Below, piece by piece: positions 34,432 to 42,907 of a stretch of DNA of 49,445 bases. The stretch is taken from NCBI GenBank assembly GCA_030064795.1, contig JASJEI010000023.1, positions 1-49,445 of the forward strand, in the 5' to 3' direction. The notes under the pieces were generated by a model that did not search any database, was not told where the DNA came from, and saw only the letters and a list, made by a program, of their open reading frames with translations. The stretch is from Pleurocapsa sp. MO_226.B13 (GTDB lineage: Bacteria > Cyanobacteriota > Cyanobacteriia > Cyanobacteriales > Xenococcaceae). Within the stretch, counting starts at the first letter, position 1. Each line of letters starts with the position of its first letter. The translations under genes and the position numbers were made by a program.

Positions 34432-35475
34432 CTACGCAGTAAGGAATCTCGTCCTCCATGTGTTGTAAGTTAAAAATTGAATATCTTTGGGTAAGGCAGA
34501 TTGAGTTAATCGCTTTCCCGTTTCTAAGGAATGAAGGCTAACAACTTTTCTATTAGGCTCTTTCTTTGTTGGTTTAACCATCTCTCCGCCGACATAAACC
34601 AAGCCCCATTTAGGATGTTTGACTATCGAACCACGCTTGAATCCAGCAGAAATAGTACCACCATATCTAGATCGTATATGTTGGCGTGCGTGTTCGAGCC
34701 TATGTAACTGGCGACGATGAAATCTTAGGGGAGTAACAACCAATAAATCTTTATTGCTAGGTTCTGTTTCTCCACCTACAGCAGAGTAGGCAAGAGTAAA
34801 GCTGTCTACACAATGAGCAGAAAATACCTCTGCCATTTTGTTCTTGCTTTTTTTCAAGCCTAATTGATTTCTCACTTCAGCAGTTTCGTGTCCAAGTAGT
34901 AACTTAACTGGTGCTATTTTCTGAAGTTCGTGATAGAACCAATCTTTTCCTACTTGGAGAGGTGAAAAGGTTTGACCCCATTTACCACTCCAAGCAGTAG
35001 CTTTGATGTCTTCAACTACGAAAACCGTAATCGGATAGATTTTGCTCAACCATTTAGCTATTCTGAGCTTCCATTGCCATCTAGCTTTGGTACTGGGAGC
35101 TAATCGGATTTTGTTCGCCAATCTATTCCACCTTGGCTGACGACATGGAGTTTTACGATTGCGTCTAGACCGACGCATTTCACGCCTAGTTTTAACGTGC
35201 GCCCTTACCCAATCAACAGCCTTGGCTTGAATATTTAAGTATTGATGGTTGGCACTACTGACTGTATAGCCTTCCATCTTAGAGCCTGGGTCGATCCCAC
35301 AGGCAGAGGGCTGATAGTTTCTAGCACTTGGTTCTACATTCAAGCGAACGCAGAATATTCCCTTCTTCCAAAAGGGTGTAGCTTTCCCACTTTTAATCCA
35401 CTTCGCTGCACGAACAGCAGTTGTTGGCATTAGTGGGATTTGATTTGAATCTACTACTGGTACTGTTTTTTGCAT
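34432..35475 (-). CDS. isrB: IsrB-type RuvC nuclease (OMEGA system, no HNH)
   Basis: 347 aa from ATG 35475. N-terminal PLMP domain (VPVVDSNQIPLMPTTAVRAA, PLMP at 14-17), RuvC-I in ACGIDPGSKMEG (Asp62), an Arg-rich bridge helix (RREMRRSRRNRK, 98-108), RuvC-II in FVVEDIKATA (Glu155) and RuvC-III in SAHCVDSFTLAY (His221, Asp224). Only about 70 residues separate RuvC-II and III, so the HNH domain of IscB is absent, which with the roughly 350-aa length fits IsrB. IsrB proteins are omega-RNA-guided nickases encoded in IS200/IS605-type elements. No tnpA transposase is adjacent. The upstream 200 bases are structured and non-coding. All catalytic residues are present. Confidence 0.85.
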   Translation of the reverse strand: MQKTVPVVDSNQIPLMPTTAVRAAKWIKSGKATPFWKKGIFCVRLNVEPSARNYQPSACGIDPGSKMEGYTVSSANHQYLNIQAKAVDWVRAHVKTRREMRRSRRNRKTPCRQPRWNRLANKIRLAPSTKARWQWKLRIAKWLSKIYPITVFVVEDIKATAWSGKWGQTFSPLQVGKDWFYHELQKIAPVKLLLGHETAEVRNQLGLKKSKNKMAEVFSAHCVDSFTLAYSAVGGETEPSNKDLLVVTPLRFHRRQLHRLEHARQHIRSRYGGTISAGFKRGSIVKHPKWGLVYVGGEMVKPTKKEPNRKVVSLHSLETGKRLTQSALPKDIQFLTYNTWRTRFLTA

Positions 35476-35690
35476 GGCGATAAGCCTGAATATGTACTTC
35501 CCTTCGCCACTGGCTAACACAGAGGATACAGACTAGGGAGGCATCCGTATCGTGCTTTAAGCTGCCACGCTCAGTTAACTCAGTTTAATTGGCTAGACAC
35601 TCGTTTAATCAACCTCCACCGCTTGGCTTGCGGTCAATGTCAAGCCCACATCCTTTTGAGGTGTGGGTGTGTGACTTTTGATATCTCCAT
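35476..35690 (-). ncRNA. Candidate omega-RNA upstream of IsrB
   Basis: Non-coding on the minus strand immediately 5' of the IsrB start, where IscB/IsrB omega-RNAs are encoded. It has a hairpin with CCCACA/TGTGGG arms plus an inner CCT/AGG (35645-35667), an ACCGC/GCGGT stem near 35622-35638 and further potential pairings. If the model holds, the guide would be at the outer end, near or beyond 35668. Ends are approximate. Confidence 0.4.
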
Positions 35691-35714
35691 GATGATAATT
35701 GGTACTTTCTTTCC

Positions 35715-37475
35715 TCACATATCACCAGTAACTTCTGCGTCAGAAGCGATCGCCCTGAAAAATCGGCGCGTAATCTTACCCAATCTGGTTGGCTCTACCT
35801 CCTACTGCTACTTCGACGACAACGGTACGATCTAGTAAAGCCAATTCTACTTCCGTTCCAGTCGCTATCCCGCAATGTTAACTACATCGTCAACTCGACC
35901 GACAAGCCAAAAGTAGCCATCACGATCCTTACGCGCTCCATTTCCAGTAAAGTAGAAGTATTGTCCATCTTTGGGGGCGATCTTTGTCCAATAGCTACTC
36001 AGGTAACGCTCTGGATGATTATAAATGGTACGAATCATGCCAGGCCAAGGTTGTTTGATTACCAAATAACCAACCTGGTTGGCTGGGACGGGGTTGCCTT
36101 CTAAATCCACTACATCGGCAATAATGCCAGGAAAAGGAACGGTAGCCGAGCCAGGCTTGGTCGCAATTGCCCCTGGTAGGGGTGTTAGCATTGCTCCTCC
36201 AGTTTCAGTTTGCCACCAGGTATCGACAATCGGACAGCGACCCGCGCCAATTACGCGATGATACCACATCCAAACATCGGAGTTAATTGGTTCTCCTACC
36301 GTTCCTAAAAGCCTTAAAGAAGATAAATTTCTTGCCAATGGTAGCTTTTCACCAAAGGTCATCAACAGTCGGATTGTGGTGGGTGCAGTATAGAAAATGG
36401 TCACTCCATATTTTTCCACTACATCCCAAAGACAACCAGGATTGCCAGCATGAGGTACGCCTTCGTACATGACGGTAGTTGCACCATTAGATAGAGGGCC
36501 ATAGATACCATAGCTGTGTCCTGTAATCCAACCGACATCGGCAGTACACCAAAAGACATCCGTATCCTTGAGGTCGAATGCCCATTTTGTAGTTATATGA
36601 GTATAAAGGCTATAACCCCCGACGGTGTGAACTACTCCTTTTGGTTTACCTGTCGTACCAGAAGTATAGAGAATAAACAAAGGATCTTCGCTGTCCATCG
36701 GTTCTGGGGGACAAACATAAGCAGCGCGATTTTGCAGATCGTGCCACCAGTAATCGCGGTCTGGCTGCATATAGATTCTTTGACCAGTGCGGATAACCAC
36801 TAAGACACTTTCTACACTCGGTACTTCCCCATTAACTAAGGCTTTATCGACCTGTTTTTTTAGCGGGACAATTTGATTGTTTCTCCAACTACCATCGGCA
36901 GTAATCACCACTTTAGCTTGGGCATCGAGTAAACGATTCTTGACCGCTTCGGCACTAAAACCAGCAAAAATAACCGAATGGATTGCCCCAATTCTGGCAC
37001 AGGCAAGCATGGCGATCGCTGCTTCGGGAATCATCGGTAAATAGATCCCCACGCGATCGCCTTTGGTGACTCCTAGTTGTTTGAGAACGTTTGCTATTTG
37101 ACAGACTTCTTGATGTAACAAACCATAGGTATAGATGCGCGAGTCTCCTGGTTCCCCCCGCCAGACTAAAGCGGGGGTATTTTTGCTAGCAGTGGTCAAA
37201 TGACGGTCGAGACAATTATGGGTAATATTGAGTTTGCCACCCACAAACCATCTTGCCTGGGGTGGTTGCCAGTCTAGTACCCGATTCCAAGTCTGAAACC
37301 ATTGAAGTTGATTGGTTGCTAATTCTGCCCAAAAGCGTTCGGGGTTTTCCCTAGCGCGATCGTAAAGTTTACCGTACTCCTGCCTGCTTTTGATGTATGA
37401 AGCTTGAGAAAATTTAGTTGTAGGTTCAAACAGGCGTTGTTCTTGCAGGCTCGACTCTATGACAATTGAAGGCAT
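35715..37475 (-). pseudogene. acs: Acetyl-CoA synthetase, C-terminal domain decayed
   Basis: The first 536 codons are intact Acs: [18 protein letters not shown] (ATP loop), [13 protein letters not shown], and [20 protein letters not shown]. The frame then ends in VDDVVNIAG plus TAG at 35865. Beyond it, in another frame, follows GTEVELALLDRTVVVEVAV. After a gap of perhaps 60 residues, in a third frame, comes LGKITRRFFRAIASDAEVTG and then DM, with TGA at 35715. That last piece is the normal Acs C-terminus including the catalytic Lys of the SGKI motif (here LGKI). So the C-terminal lid has a stop, frameshift and deletion. Adenylation needs that Lys, so the product should not make acetyl-CoA. The omega-RNA/IsrB locus begins within 25 bases. 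Confidence 0.88.
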
Positions 37476-37500
37476 AACTTCTATGTATTAACTAGGTAAT

Positions 37501-38571
37501 TTAACTGACAATGGTTGATTCGCCACCAGCCAAAATCAAGGGGAAATGATGAGCATTGGGTGAATGCATAGCTTGGATGCCTAAATTAGCTCGATTGAGT
37601 ACATCTGCATGGCTATAAACTACTCGACCCTGACTATCTAAAATTGATTGATTAAAATTAAAACCATTGAGGTTAAATGCCATCGAACTTACTCCGACTG
37701 CTGCACACCAGATACCGATAGTCGGTACGGCGGCTAAAAGGAAATGAAAAGCTCGATGATTGCGACTACCAAACCAAGGAATCAGCAATCTACCCAAGAA
37801 TCCATAATGTCCCGCCAGGTAGTTATATGTCACCTCTTGTTGACCAAACTTATAACCCAAATCGGCAGACTCAGTTTCAGTAGTTGCCCGAATCAAGGTG
37901 GAAGTAACTAAAGAACCGTGTAAAGCTGCCAACAATGCCCCGCCAAATACCCCAGCAACGCCTAACATATGTAGCGGATTCATTAAAATATTGTGGTCGG
38001 CTTGAAACGCCAACATAAAGTGGAAAGTTCCCGCAATTCCTAAAGGTAGTCCTTCAGAAAAACTACCCTGACCTAGCGGATAAACCAGTAATACCGCTGT
38101 CGCTGCTGCTACTGGTGCAGAAAATGCTACTGCAATCCAGGGACGCAAACCTTCGCGATAGCTTAGTTCCCACTGTCTTCCTAAGTAACACCAAATACCA
38201 ATAAGAAAGTGCAAGACAATCAATTGATAAGCCCCACCATTGTAAAGCCATTCATCTAAAGAACTAGCCTCCCAAATTGGATAAAAGTGTAATCCTACAG
38301 CAGCAGAAGTAGGAACAACCGCTGCGGTAATAATATTATTGCCACCTAATAAAGAACCAATGACAGGTTCGCGGATCCCATCTAGATCGACTCCAGGTGC
38401 AGCAATAAAAGCCAGAATAAAACAAACAGTTGCAGCCAAAAGTGTCGGAATCATTAGCACCCCAAACCAACCAATATAGATCCGATTATTGGTACTGGTA
38501 ATCCAACGACAGAACTGTTCCCAAACTCCTAAAAATTCTGGTTCCGAACGTCGTCTAATAGTAGTATTCAC
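37501..38571 (-). CDS. psbA: Photosystem II D1 protein, rogue/sentinel type
   Basis: 356 aa from GTG 38571, with GAGGAGG upstream. Overall D1 fold: [31 protein letters not shown], five helices. Conserved relative to standard D1: TyrZ (Tyr164 = 161), His193 (= 190), His201 (= 198), His218 (= 215) and His276 (= 272). Mn-cluster ligands differ: Asp170 is Glu173, Glu189 is Asp192, Glu333 is Ser337 and Asp342 is Ile346, while His332 and His337 remain. Ser264 (QB/herbicide site) is Gly268. The C-terminal extension is short. It resembles rogue or sentinel D1 proteins (PsbA4 type), expressed in the dark or under low oxygen in some N2-fixers and giving PSII without oxygen evolution. Residue 199-200 is Met-Leu, unlike ChlF as I recall it. 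Downstream of hsp20, same direction. Confidence 0.9.
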   Translation of the reverse strand: MNTTIRRRSEPEFLGVWEQFCRWITSTNNRIYIGWFGVLMIPTLLAATVCFILAFIAAPGVDLDGIREPVIGSLLGGNNIITAAVVPTSAAVGLHFYPIWEASSLDEWLYNGGAYQLIVLHFLIGIWCYLGRQWELSYREGLRPWIAVAFSAPVAAATAVLLVYPLGQGSFSEGLPLGIAGTFHFMLAFQADHNILMNPLHMLGVAGVFGGALLAALHGSLVTSTLIRATTETESADLGYKFGQQEVTYNYLAGHYGFLGRLLIPWFGSRNHRAFHFLLAAVPTIGIWCAAVGVSSMAFNLNGFNFNQSILDSQGRVVYSHADVLNRANLGIQAMHSPNAHHFPLILAGGESTIVS

Positions 38572-38647
38572 GACTAGAATCCTCCTCTTCGATACTTTCT
38601 CAAATCAAGTTGAGTAGGGGAAATTCGCCAACTTCCCTTACAAATTA

Positions 38648-39115
38648 TTAACTATCTGACAAATTGACTTTCACGACTTTCTTGGGAGAGTCTTCCAATT
38701 TAGCGAGAGTGAGAGTCAAAATACCATCTTTAAAGTCGGACTCGATCGCATCGGTATTAATTGCCATGGGTAAAGGAACAACCCGCTCAAACTTACCGTA
38801 GTGAAATTCGGAGTGGAAGTAATTTTTATCTCGGTCTTCTTCACTGGTTTCTGATTGATGTTCTCCCGAAATAGTGACCCGATCTTCACCAACTTCCACA
38901 TCTAAATCTCGGACATCAATTCCAGGAATTGCAGCTTTGAGAATTAGTTCTTTATCTGTTTCCTTGATTTCTACTGCGGGAGTCCACATTCCGCCCATGT
39001 TGTGCAATCCCATCCAGTCATCACCGCCCACAGAAAGCATATCCTCAAACAAACGATCCATTTGTTTTCTCATGGAGCTTAATTCTCGAAATGGTTGCCA
39101 TCTACTGACTGTCAT
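38648..39115 (-). CDS. hspA: Small heat-shock protein Hsp20
   Basis: 155 aa from ATG 39115, with GGAGG six bases upstream (an upstream ATG at 39136 overlaps that site). Short N-terminal arm (RWQPFRELSSMRKQMDRLFED), alpha-crystallin domain from WTPAVEIKETDKELILKAAI to VVPLPMAINTDAIESDFKDG with ILTLTL strand, and a C-terminal tail. ATP-independent holdase, protecting membranes and phycobilisomes in cyanobacteria. Preceded by the shared TCACAA motif and followed 77 bases later by the rogue psbA gene on the same strand. Confidence 0.95.
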   Translation of the reverse strand: MTVSRWQPFRELSSMRKQMDRLFEDMLSVGGDDWMGLHNMGGMWTPAVEIKETDKELILKAAIPGIDVRDLDVEVGEDRVTISGEHQSETSEEDRDKNYFHSEFHYGKFERVVPLPMAINTDAIESDFKDGILTLTLAKLEDSPKKVVKVNLSDS

Positions 39116-39165
39116 AGCTAACCTCCATTTTGACATTCAATAGCTTTGAAGCTTTATGTTTAAAT

Positions 39166-39195
39166 TAGAAAAATATTTTGAGGATGTTGTGAAGG
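39166..39195 (-). promoter_or_regulatory. Shared upstream motif of hsp20
   Basis: Minus strand: CCTTCACAACATCCTCAAAA, then ATTTTTCTA and TTTAAA. Close match to the motifs upstream of devB and two DUF4327 genes. 51-80 bases before the start codon of hsp20. Confidence 0.5.
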
Positions 39196-39239
39196 TTGGC
39201 GATCGCCCAATTAGAAAAATTATCTACTCTCAATCATCA

Positions 39240-39668
39240 TTATTCAGATTTGCCGAGATCAAGTTTCTCAATAAGTTCGAGATCCCAAAATGAAGCCTCT
39301 ATTTTATGTCCATCGAGATCGCGGACAAAGCAACCATAGTAAGGTTCTCCGTAGTCAGGTCTTGCTCCTGGCGCACCGTCATCAATAGCTCCAGCGTCTA
39401 TGGCTGCTTCATAAAAAGCATTGACAGCTTCTTTAGTCGGGGCAATAAAGCCAATATGTGTACCATTACCAACAGAAGCCATTTTTCCATCTATGGGAGT
39501 TTGAATCCAAAATTCTGGGTATTCTTTGCCATATGCCACTGCACCAGGATATTCCACGATCTTTTTACAGCCAAGAGTTGATAATACTCGGTCGTAAAAA
39601 GCAATTGCTCGCTCAAAATCATTCGTACCGAGGGAAATATGGGACAGAATACTGGGATTATCTTCCAT
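39240..39668 (-). CDS. VOC (glyoxalase/dioxygenase) family protein
   Basis: 142 aa with the two beta-alpha-beta-beta-beta halves of the vicinal oxygen chelate fold. SHISLGTNDFERAIAFYDRV starts the first half, with His10 as the probable metal ligand. GTHIGFIAPTKEAVNAFYEA starts the second, and RDLDGHKIEASFWD carries the metal-binding Glu. Substrate not determinable; related proteins are annotated as glyoxalase-like or bleomycin-resistance-like. Soluble. Same strand as hsp20, about 100 bases upstream of it, probably separate transcript because the hsp20 motif lies between. Confidence 0.9.
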   Translation of the reverse strand: MEDNPSILSHISLGTNDFERAIAFYDRVLSTLGCKKIVEYPGAVAYGKEYPEFWIQTPIDGKMASVGNGTHIGFIAPTKEAVNAFYEAAIDAGAIDDGAPGARPDYGEPYYGCFVRDLDGHKIEASFWDLELIEKLDLGKSE

Positions 39669-39732
39669 TCGCTCGATCCTCCCTCGCTCTTGTCAAAGTG
39701 CGAATATTAGATTTTTCCTCAACTTAGATCGA

Positions 39733-39957
39733 TTAAGCAGAACGAAGTAATACTCTGCGTTCATTTTCACTGATGGTTACAGTTTCCACGATTTCGCCAG
39801 TAACTTGAGTTCCGTCTTCTAAATTAATCGTCCATTGTTGTCCAGTAACCAGGATTGGACATTCACCTTTTATCTCTTCCCATTTTATAAAAACGCCATC
39901 TAAGAAATAATCGTAAATGCAAAAGTGTCTTTTTCTTTGTATGTTCTTATTATCCAT
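39733..39957 (-). CDS. Small hypothetical protein (74 aa)
   Basis: 74 aa from ATG 39957 behind GGAAAGAAA. Contains a strand-rich middle (WTINLEDGTQVTGEIVETVT) that could form a small beta barrel, with Cys at 13 and 33. No family recognised. Codon use fits neighbours. Lies upstream of the VOC gene on the same strand. Confidence 0.6.
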   Translation of the reverse strand: MDNKNIQRKRHFCIYDYFLDGVFIKWEEIKGECPILVTGQQWTINLEDGTQVTGEIVETVTISENERRVLLRSA

Positions 39958-40096
39958 AATTTTTTCTTTCCGATATAAACTAAATCAAGTTTTAGAGTAC
40001 AGTCATTAGTCGTTAGTTAGCTCTAGCTTTTCCACTTGCCCTTTTCTCCATCTTCCCCCTGCTCCTCCATAAGTATCTAATTAACTACTTGACAGC

Positions 40097-40783
40097 TTAT
40101 TTAGGCATAGATGGGGCATATAAACCTCTCCCTTTGGTGACTTCTCTCCAGCTTTCTGGGCTTATATTTGCCTTGTTCAAATTTGCTAGTTCTAAATTCG
40201 CCCCCTTCAAATTCGCGCCACTGAGATTTGACTCAATCAAAATAGCTTCATAGAGGTTTGCTCCAGAAAGGTTTGCCCCGACTAGATTTGCTCCCTGTAA
40301 GTTTGTTCCACTCAAGTCTGCTTTAACGAGGCTAACACTATTGAGATTGGCATTTTTGAGATTGGCTTCAGTGAGAATAGCCTCGAGCGATGCCCCGCTA
40401 AAATTGGCTCCTTTTAAAGATGCCCGTGAGAGATTTGCCTTATTCAGATTTGCCCCACTTAAATTACCACCATTAAGGGTGATTTCTTCTAAGTTGGCAT
40501 TGGCTAGCTTCGCACCCCCTAAATTTGCCCCAATCAAATCAGCACCGCTAAGATTGGCATTGACCAAATAAGCAGCGCTAAGATTGGCACCAATCAAGTT
40601 GGCTTTACTCAAGTCTGCACCCGATAAATCGGCAGCACTCAGATTCGCACCAATTAGGTTGGCATTGTGTAAATTAATTTCTGCCAAATTAGCACGAGAC
40701 AAACAAACGCCATTGAGATTTAGATTGGTAAAATCTCTACGTCCTGCTTTATATTCTTCTAATAACCTTGTTACGTCGATCAT
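40097..40783 (-). CDS. Pentapeptide-repeat protein (228 aa)
   Basis: Almost entirely A(N/D)LxX repeats (ANLIGANLSAADLSGADLSK and so on), which fold into a right-handed quadrilateral beta helix. Starts MIDVTRLLEEYKAGRRDF, a short helical cap shared with the neighbouring paralogue (MNVETLLQQYASGDRDF). The C-terminal cap (SPESWREVTKGRGLY) is distinct. Cyanobacteria have many such proteins; roles include scaffolding and protein interaction, mostly unknown. No signal peptide. Confidence 0.93.
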   Translation of the reverse strand: MIDVTRLLEEYKAGRRDFTNLNLNGVCLSRANLAEINLHNANLIGANLSAADLSGADLSKANLIGANLSAAYLVNANLSGADLIGANLGGAKLANANLEEITLNGGNLSGANLNKANLSRASLKGANFSGASLEAILTEANLKNANLNSVSLVKADLSGTNLQGANLVGANLSGANLYEAILIESNLSGANLKGANLELANLNKANISPESWREVTKGRGLYAPSMPK

Positions 40784-40833
40784 GGTTCTACTCCAAACTT
40801 CTAGCCTCCTAGCTTGCTGCTCTCAAGCGCGGG

Positions 40834-41361
40834 TTATCCAAGCTTCAAGAGATGTTCTGGCATTATCGTTCCTGTTAAATTTGCCCCTCGCAGATTGGCG
40901 TGAGTCGTAATTGCTTGACTCAGATCTGCATTTCTTAAATCTGCACCGTAGAGGTTTGCTCCTCTTAAGTCGGCCCCTTGCAAATTAGCTGCCATCAGGT
41001 TCGCTCCAGCTAAAATCGCCCCTTGAAGGTTGGCATTAGTTAGATTGGCTCTTTGTAACCAAGTACCAGTCAAAATAGCTTCGCTCAGCTTACTAGAGGA
41101 TAGATTGGCTTCTTGAAGATTTGCACCACTAAAATTAACAGCGATCGCCATTGCGCCACTCAAGTCTGCTTGCTCTAGATTAGCTAAGACTAAAAATGCA
41201 CCGCTGAGATTGGCGTGTCTCAGTACGGCGCAGGATAAATCGGCGCGAATTAGATTGACTCCGCTAAGTTTGGCTTCGGTCAAATTGGCTTTACTTAGCT
41301 CGGCGTTGCTAAAGTCGCGATCGCCAGAAGCGTATTGTTGTAGTAAAGTTTCTACATTCAT
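40834..41361 (-). CDS. Pentapeptide-repeat protein (175 aa)
   Basis: 175 aa, repeats of A(D/N)LxX (RADLSCAVLRHANLSGAFL and similar) preceded by MNVETLLQQYASGDRDFSNA. Clear paralogue of the gene at 40097 and 50 bases upstream of it, so tandem duplication and probable cotranscription. The C-terminus TGTIMPEHLLKLG is a short cap. Cytoplasmic. Function unknown. Confidence 0.93.
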   Translation of the reverse strand: MNVETLLQQYASGDRDFSNAELSKANLTEAKLSGVNLIRADLSCAVLRHANLSGAFLVLANLEQADLSGAMAIAVNFSGANLQEANLSSSKLSEAILTGTWLQRANLTNANLQGAILAGANLMAANLQGADLRGANLYGADLRNADLSQAITTHANLRGANLTGTIMPEHLLKLG

Positions 41362-41426
41362 TCTTTAGTTAGTTGCTAGTAGGGTCGATGTTTAAATCGC
41401 CCGTACAGTAGTCAATGGCTACTGGA

Positions 41427-41688
41427 CTTTCACAACTTCCTCAAATTATTGATTTAAAAATATGAATGTAGATCTATTGGAGATGGTTGTTGCTTTGCAA
41501 GTATGAGAGTTCACTATCTACTTTTAATATATGCTCGATTGTCTGGCAAGCGAACTTTTACGATACAAAAAGTCATCATCTCTAAACAACACCAGTGAAT
41601 TAAAAGCGATCGCCCCAATTCAAACCCCAGACGACAGTATTTATGTATTAACCAAGCTAAACAATTATTTTATTGAAGTATCAAAGCA
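41427..41688 (+). pseudogene. Remnant of a devB leader and first codons
   Basis: It repeats the devB upstream region: motif CTTTCACAACTTCCTCAAAT (compare 42786), ATGTAGATC further on, ATCTACTT and then GAACTTTTACGATACAAAAA (compare 42911, the devB codons ELLKYKK). The devB start ATG is absent here (AGC). The frame continues ELLRYKKSSSLNNTSELKAI to a stop at about 41690. It is the only content of the 330-base gap, and may serve as promoter for the following gene. Confidence 0.6.
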
Positions 41689-42627
41689 ATGAAAAAACCA
41701 AGTCTAAAAGCATATCTCGATTTGATTCAAGAATTACTCAGTTGTCCCCAAGGAGAAGAGTGGATCTTGCTACGTCAGTATGGGGAATTAGTCAATTTAG
41801 GACTAGTCGAAGTGATGGAACAAGTTGCCAATCACTTTGCTCTGGAAGGGAAAACTAAGGCAGCAAAGTATTTGCACAATTGGGCGGGAAAACTGCATCA
41901 TATTTTGACAGAAAGTGTTTCGACTACAGAAGATAGTAACGATAAAACCCATGCTTATCTGGAACTGATCCAAGCTTTATTAGATTGTCCCGAAGGTTTA
42001 GAACGAGAAATTCTGGCTGCCAACCGAGATTTAATCGATCCTGAGTTAGTGAGAATCATGAAACAAGTTGCCGAGCAAACGGCCCAGAGCGATCGCGAAA
42101 TTGCCGAATATCTAAAGGATCTAGCAGCAGATTTAAATCGAAATTGGCTCAAACATCACGAATTTGAACCGACTTTTAAACAAGAAATTGCTCCCGATCC
42201 TTGGTTAGATGAGGATTCCCCGTCACCTGTTGCAGCGGTAACAGTAACTCCTGCCGAAAATAACAAGAATGAAACCATAGCCGATCGAGAAACCGAACCC
42301 TCCCTAGCATTACCCTCTCCACCACCAGTAGAAAAAGATGAACAATTGCGACTGCTAACCAAAATAGCCGACTCTCTAGTGAAATTAGAAACTATTTTAG
42401 CTTCCAGGCTACAACCCCCAAATCCCCTTTGGTATATGGATATCCTCGAAAAAGCTGAGGCAGCAAACTGGATTTTAACCACCGATGAAGTAGAACAGCT
42501 AATTGGCGTTAAACCTCATTGTCATCAAGACGAAACTGATTATCATCGAGGTAGTTGGGTATTTACCAAAGTAGGTAAAGTAGGCGTACAGGCTGGCTGG
42601 AAAGTTAAAAAAATGCAAGATGGTTAG
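41689..42627 (+). CDS. Hypothetical protein with two CP-G helical repeats
   Basis: 312 aa from ATG 41689. Residues 6-66 and 96-155 are two copies of one helical unit (AYLDLIQELLSCPQGEEWIL and AYLELIQALLDCPEGLEREI, each ending in A..L..LA). Such units occur in cyanobacterial repeat and CHAT-linked proteins, from memory. Pro/Ser/Thr-rich linker (180-215), then WYMDILEKAEAANWILTTDE and a C-terminal VEQLIGVKPHCH domain not recognised. No signal peptide. The stop TAG is formed by the first unit of a heptamer array. Upstream lies a devB-leader remnant. Confidence 0.65.
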   Translation: MKKPSLKAYLDLIQELLSCPQGEEWILLRQYGELVNLGLVEVMEQVANHFALEGKTKAAKYLHNWAGKLHHILTESVSTTEDSNDKTHAYLELIQALLDCPEGLEREILAANRDLIDPELVRIMKQVAEQTAQSDREIAEYLKDLAADLNRNWLKHHEFEPTFKQEIAPDPWLDEDSPSPVAAVTVTPAENNKNETIADRETEPSLALPSPPPVEKDEQLRLLTKIADSLVKLETILASRLQPPNPLWYMDILEKAEAANWILTTDEVEQLIGVKPHCHQDETDYHRGSWVFTKVGKVGVQAGWKVKKMQDG

Positions 42628-42721
42628 TGGTTAGTGGTTAGTGGTTAGTGGTTAGTGGTTAGTGGTTAGTGGTTAGTGGTTAGTGGTTAGTGGTTAGTGG
42701 TTAGTGGTTAGTGGTTAGTGG
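42624..42721. repeat. (TTAGTGG)14 heptamer array
   Basis: Fourteen perfect tandem copies of TTAGTGG, 98 bases. The TAG stop of the preceding gene (42625-42627) is in the first unit. Its length is likely to vary by slippage. Confidence 0.97.
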
Positions 42722-42785
42722 TTGCTTCTTCCCCATCTCCCCCATCTCCCCCTGCTTCACCTACTTCCCCTGCTCCTCTCTTAAA

Positions 42786-42812
42786 CTTTCACAAGTTCCT
42801 CAGATTATTTTT
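42786..42812 (+). promoter_or_regulatory. Shared upstream motif of devB
   Basis: CTTTCACAAGTTCCTCAGAT followed by TATTTTTCTA. Same motif as upstream of hsp20 and DUF4327 copies. About 95-120 bases before the devB start. Confidence 0.5.
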
Positions 42813-42907
42813 CTAGAACAGTAGATGTAGATCGAAACTGAGATAAAAACCCGACTGCAAGTCTGCGAAGAGCTATCTACTTGTGAATTATTTTCTGTGA
42901 CTTAGTG

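Noticed and set aside
34432..35475. TnpB or IscB
   Set aside because: The N-terminal PLMP domain excludes TnpB; the short gap between RuvC-II and III leaves no room for the HNH domain of IscB.
35623..35835. Plus-strand 70-codon frame opposite the acs tail and omega-RNA candidate
   Set aside because: It lies antisense to the recognisable Acs C-terminus and has no start signal; it is a shadow.
37501..38571. ChlF (chlorophyll f synthase, super-rogue D1)
   Set aside because: Positions 199-200 after the conserved His read Met-Leu, not the Gln-Asp pair I recall for ChlF, and no far-red photoacclimation genes are near. Rogue/sentinel D1 fits better.
42624..42721. CRISPR array
   Set aside because: Units are 7 bases with no spacers; it is a simple tandem repeat.
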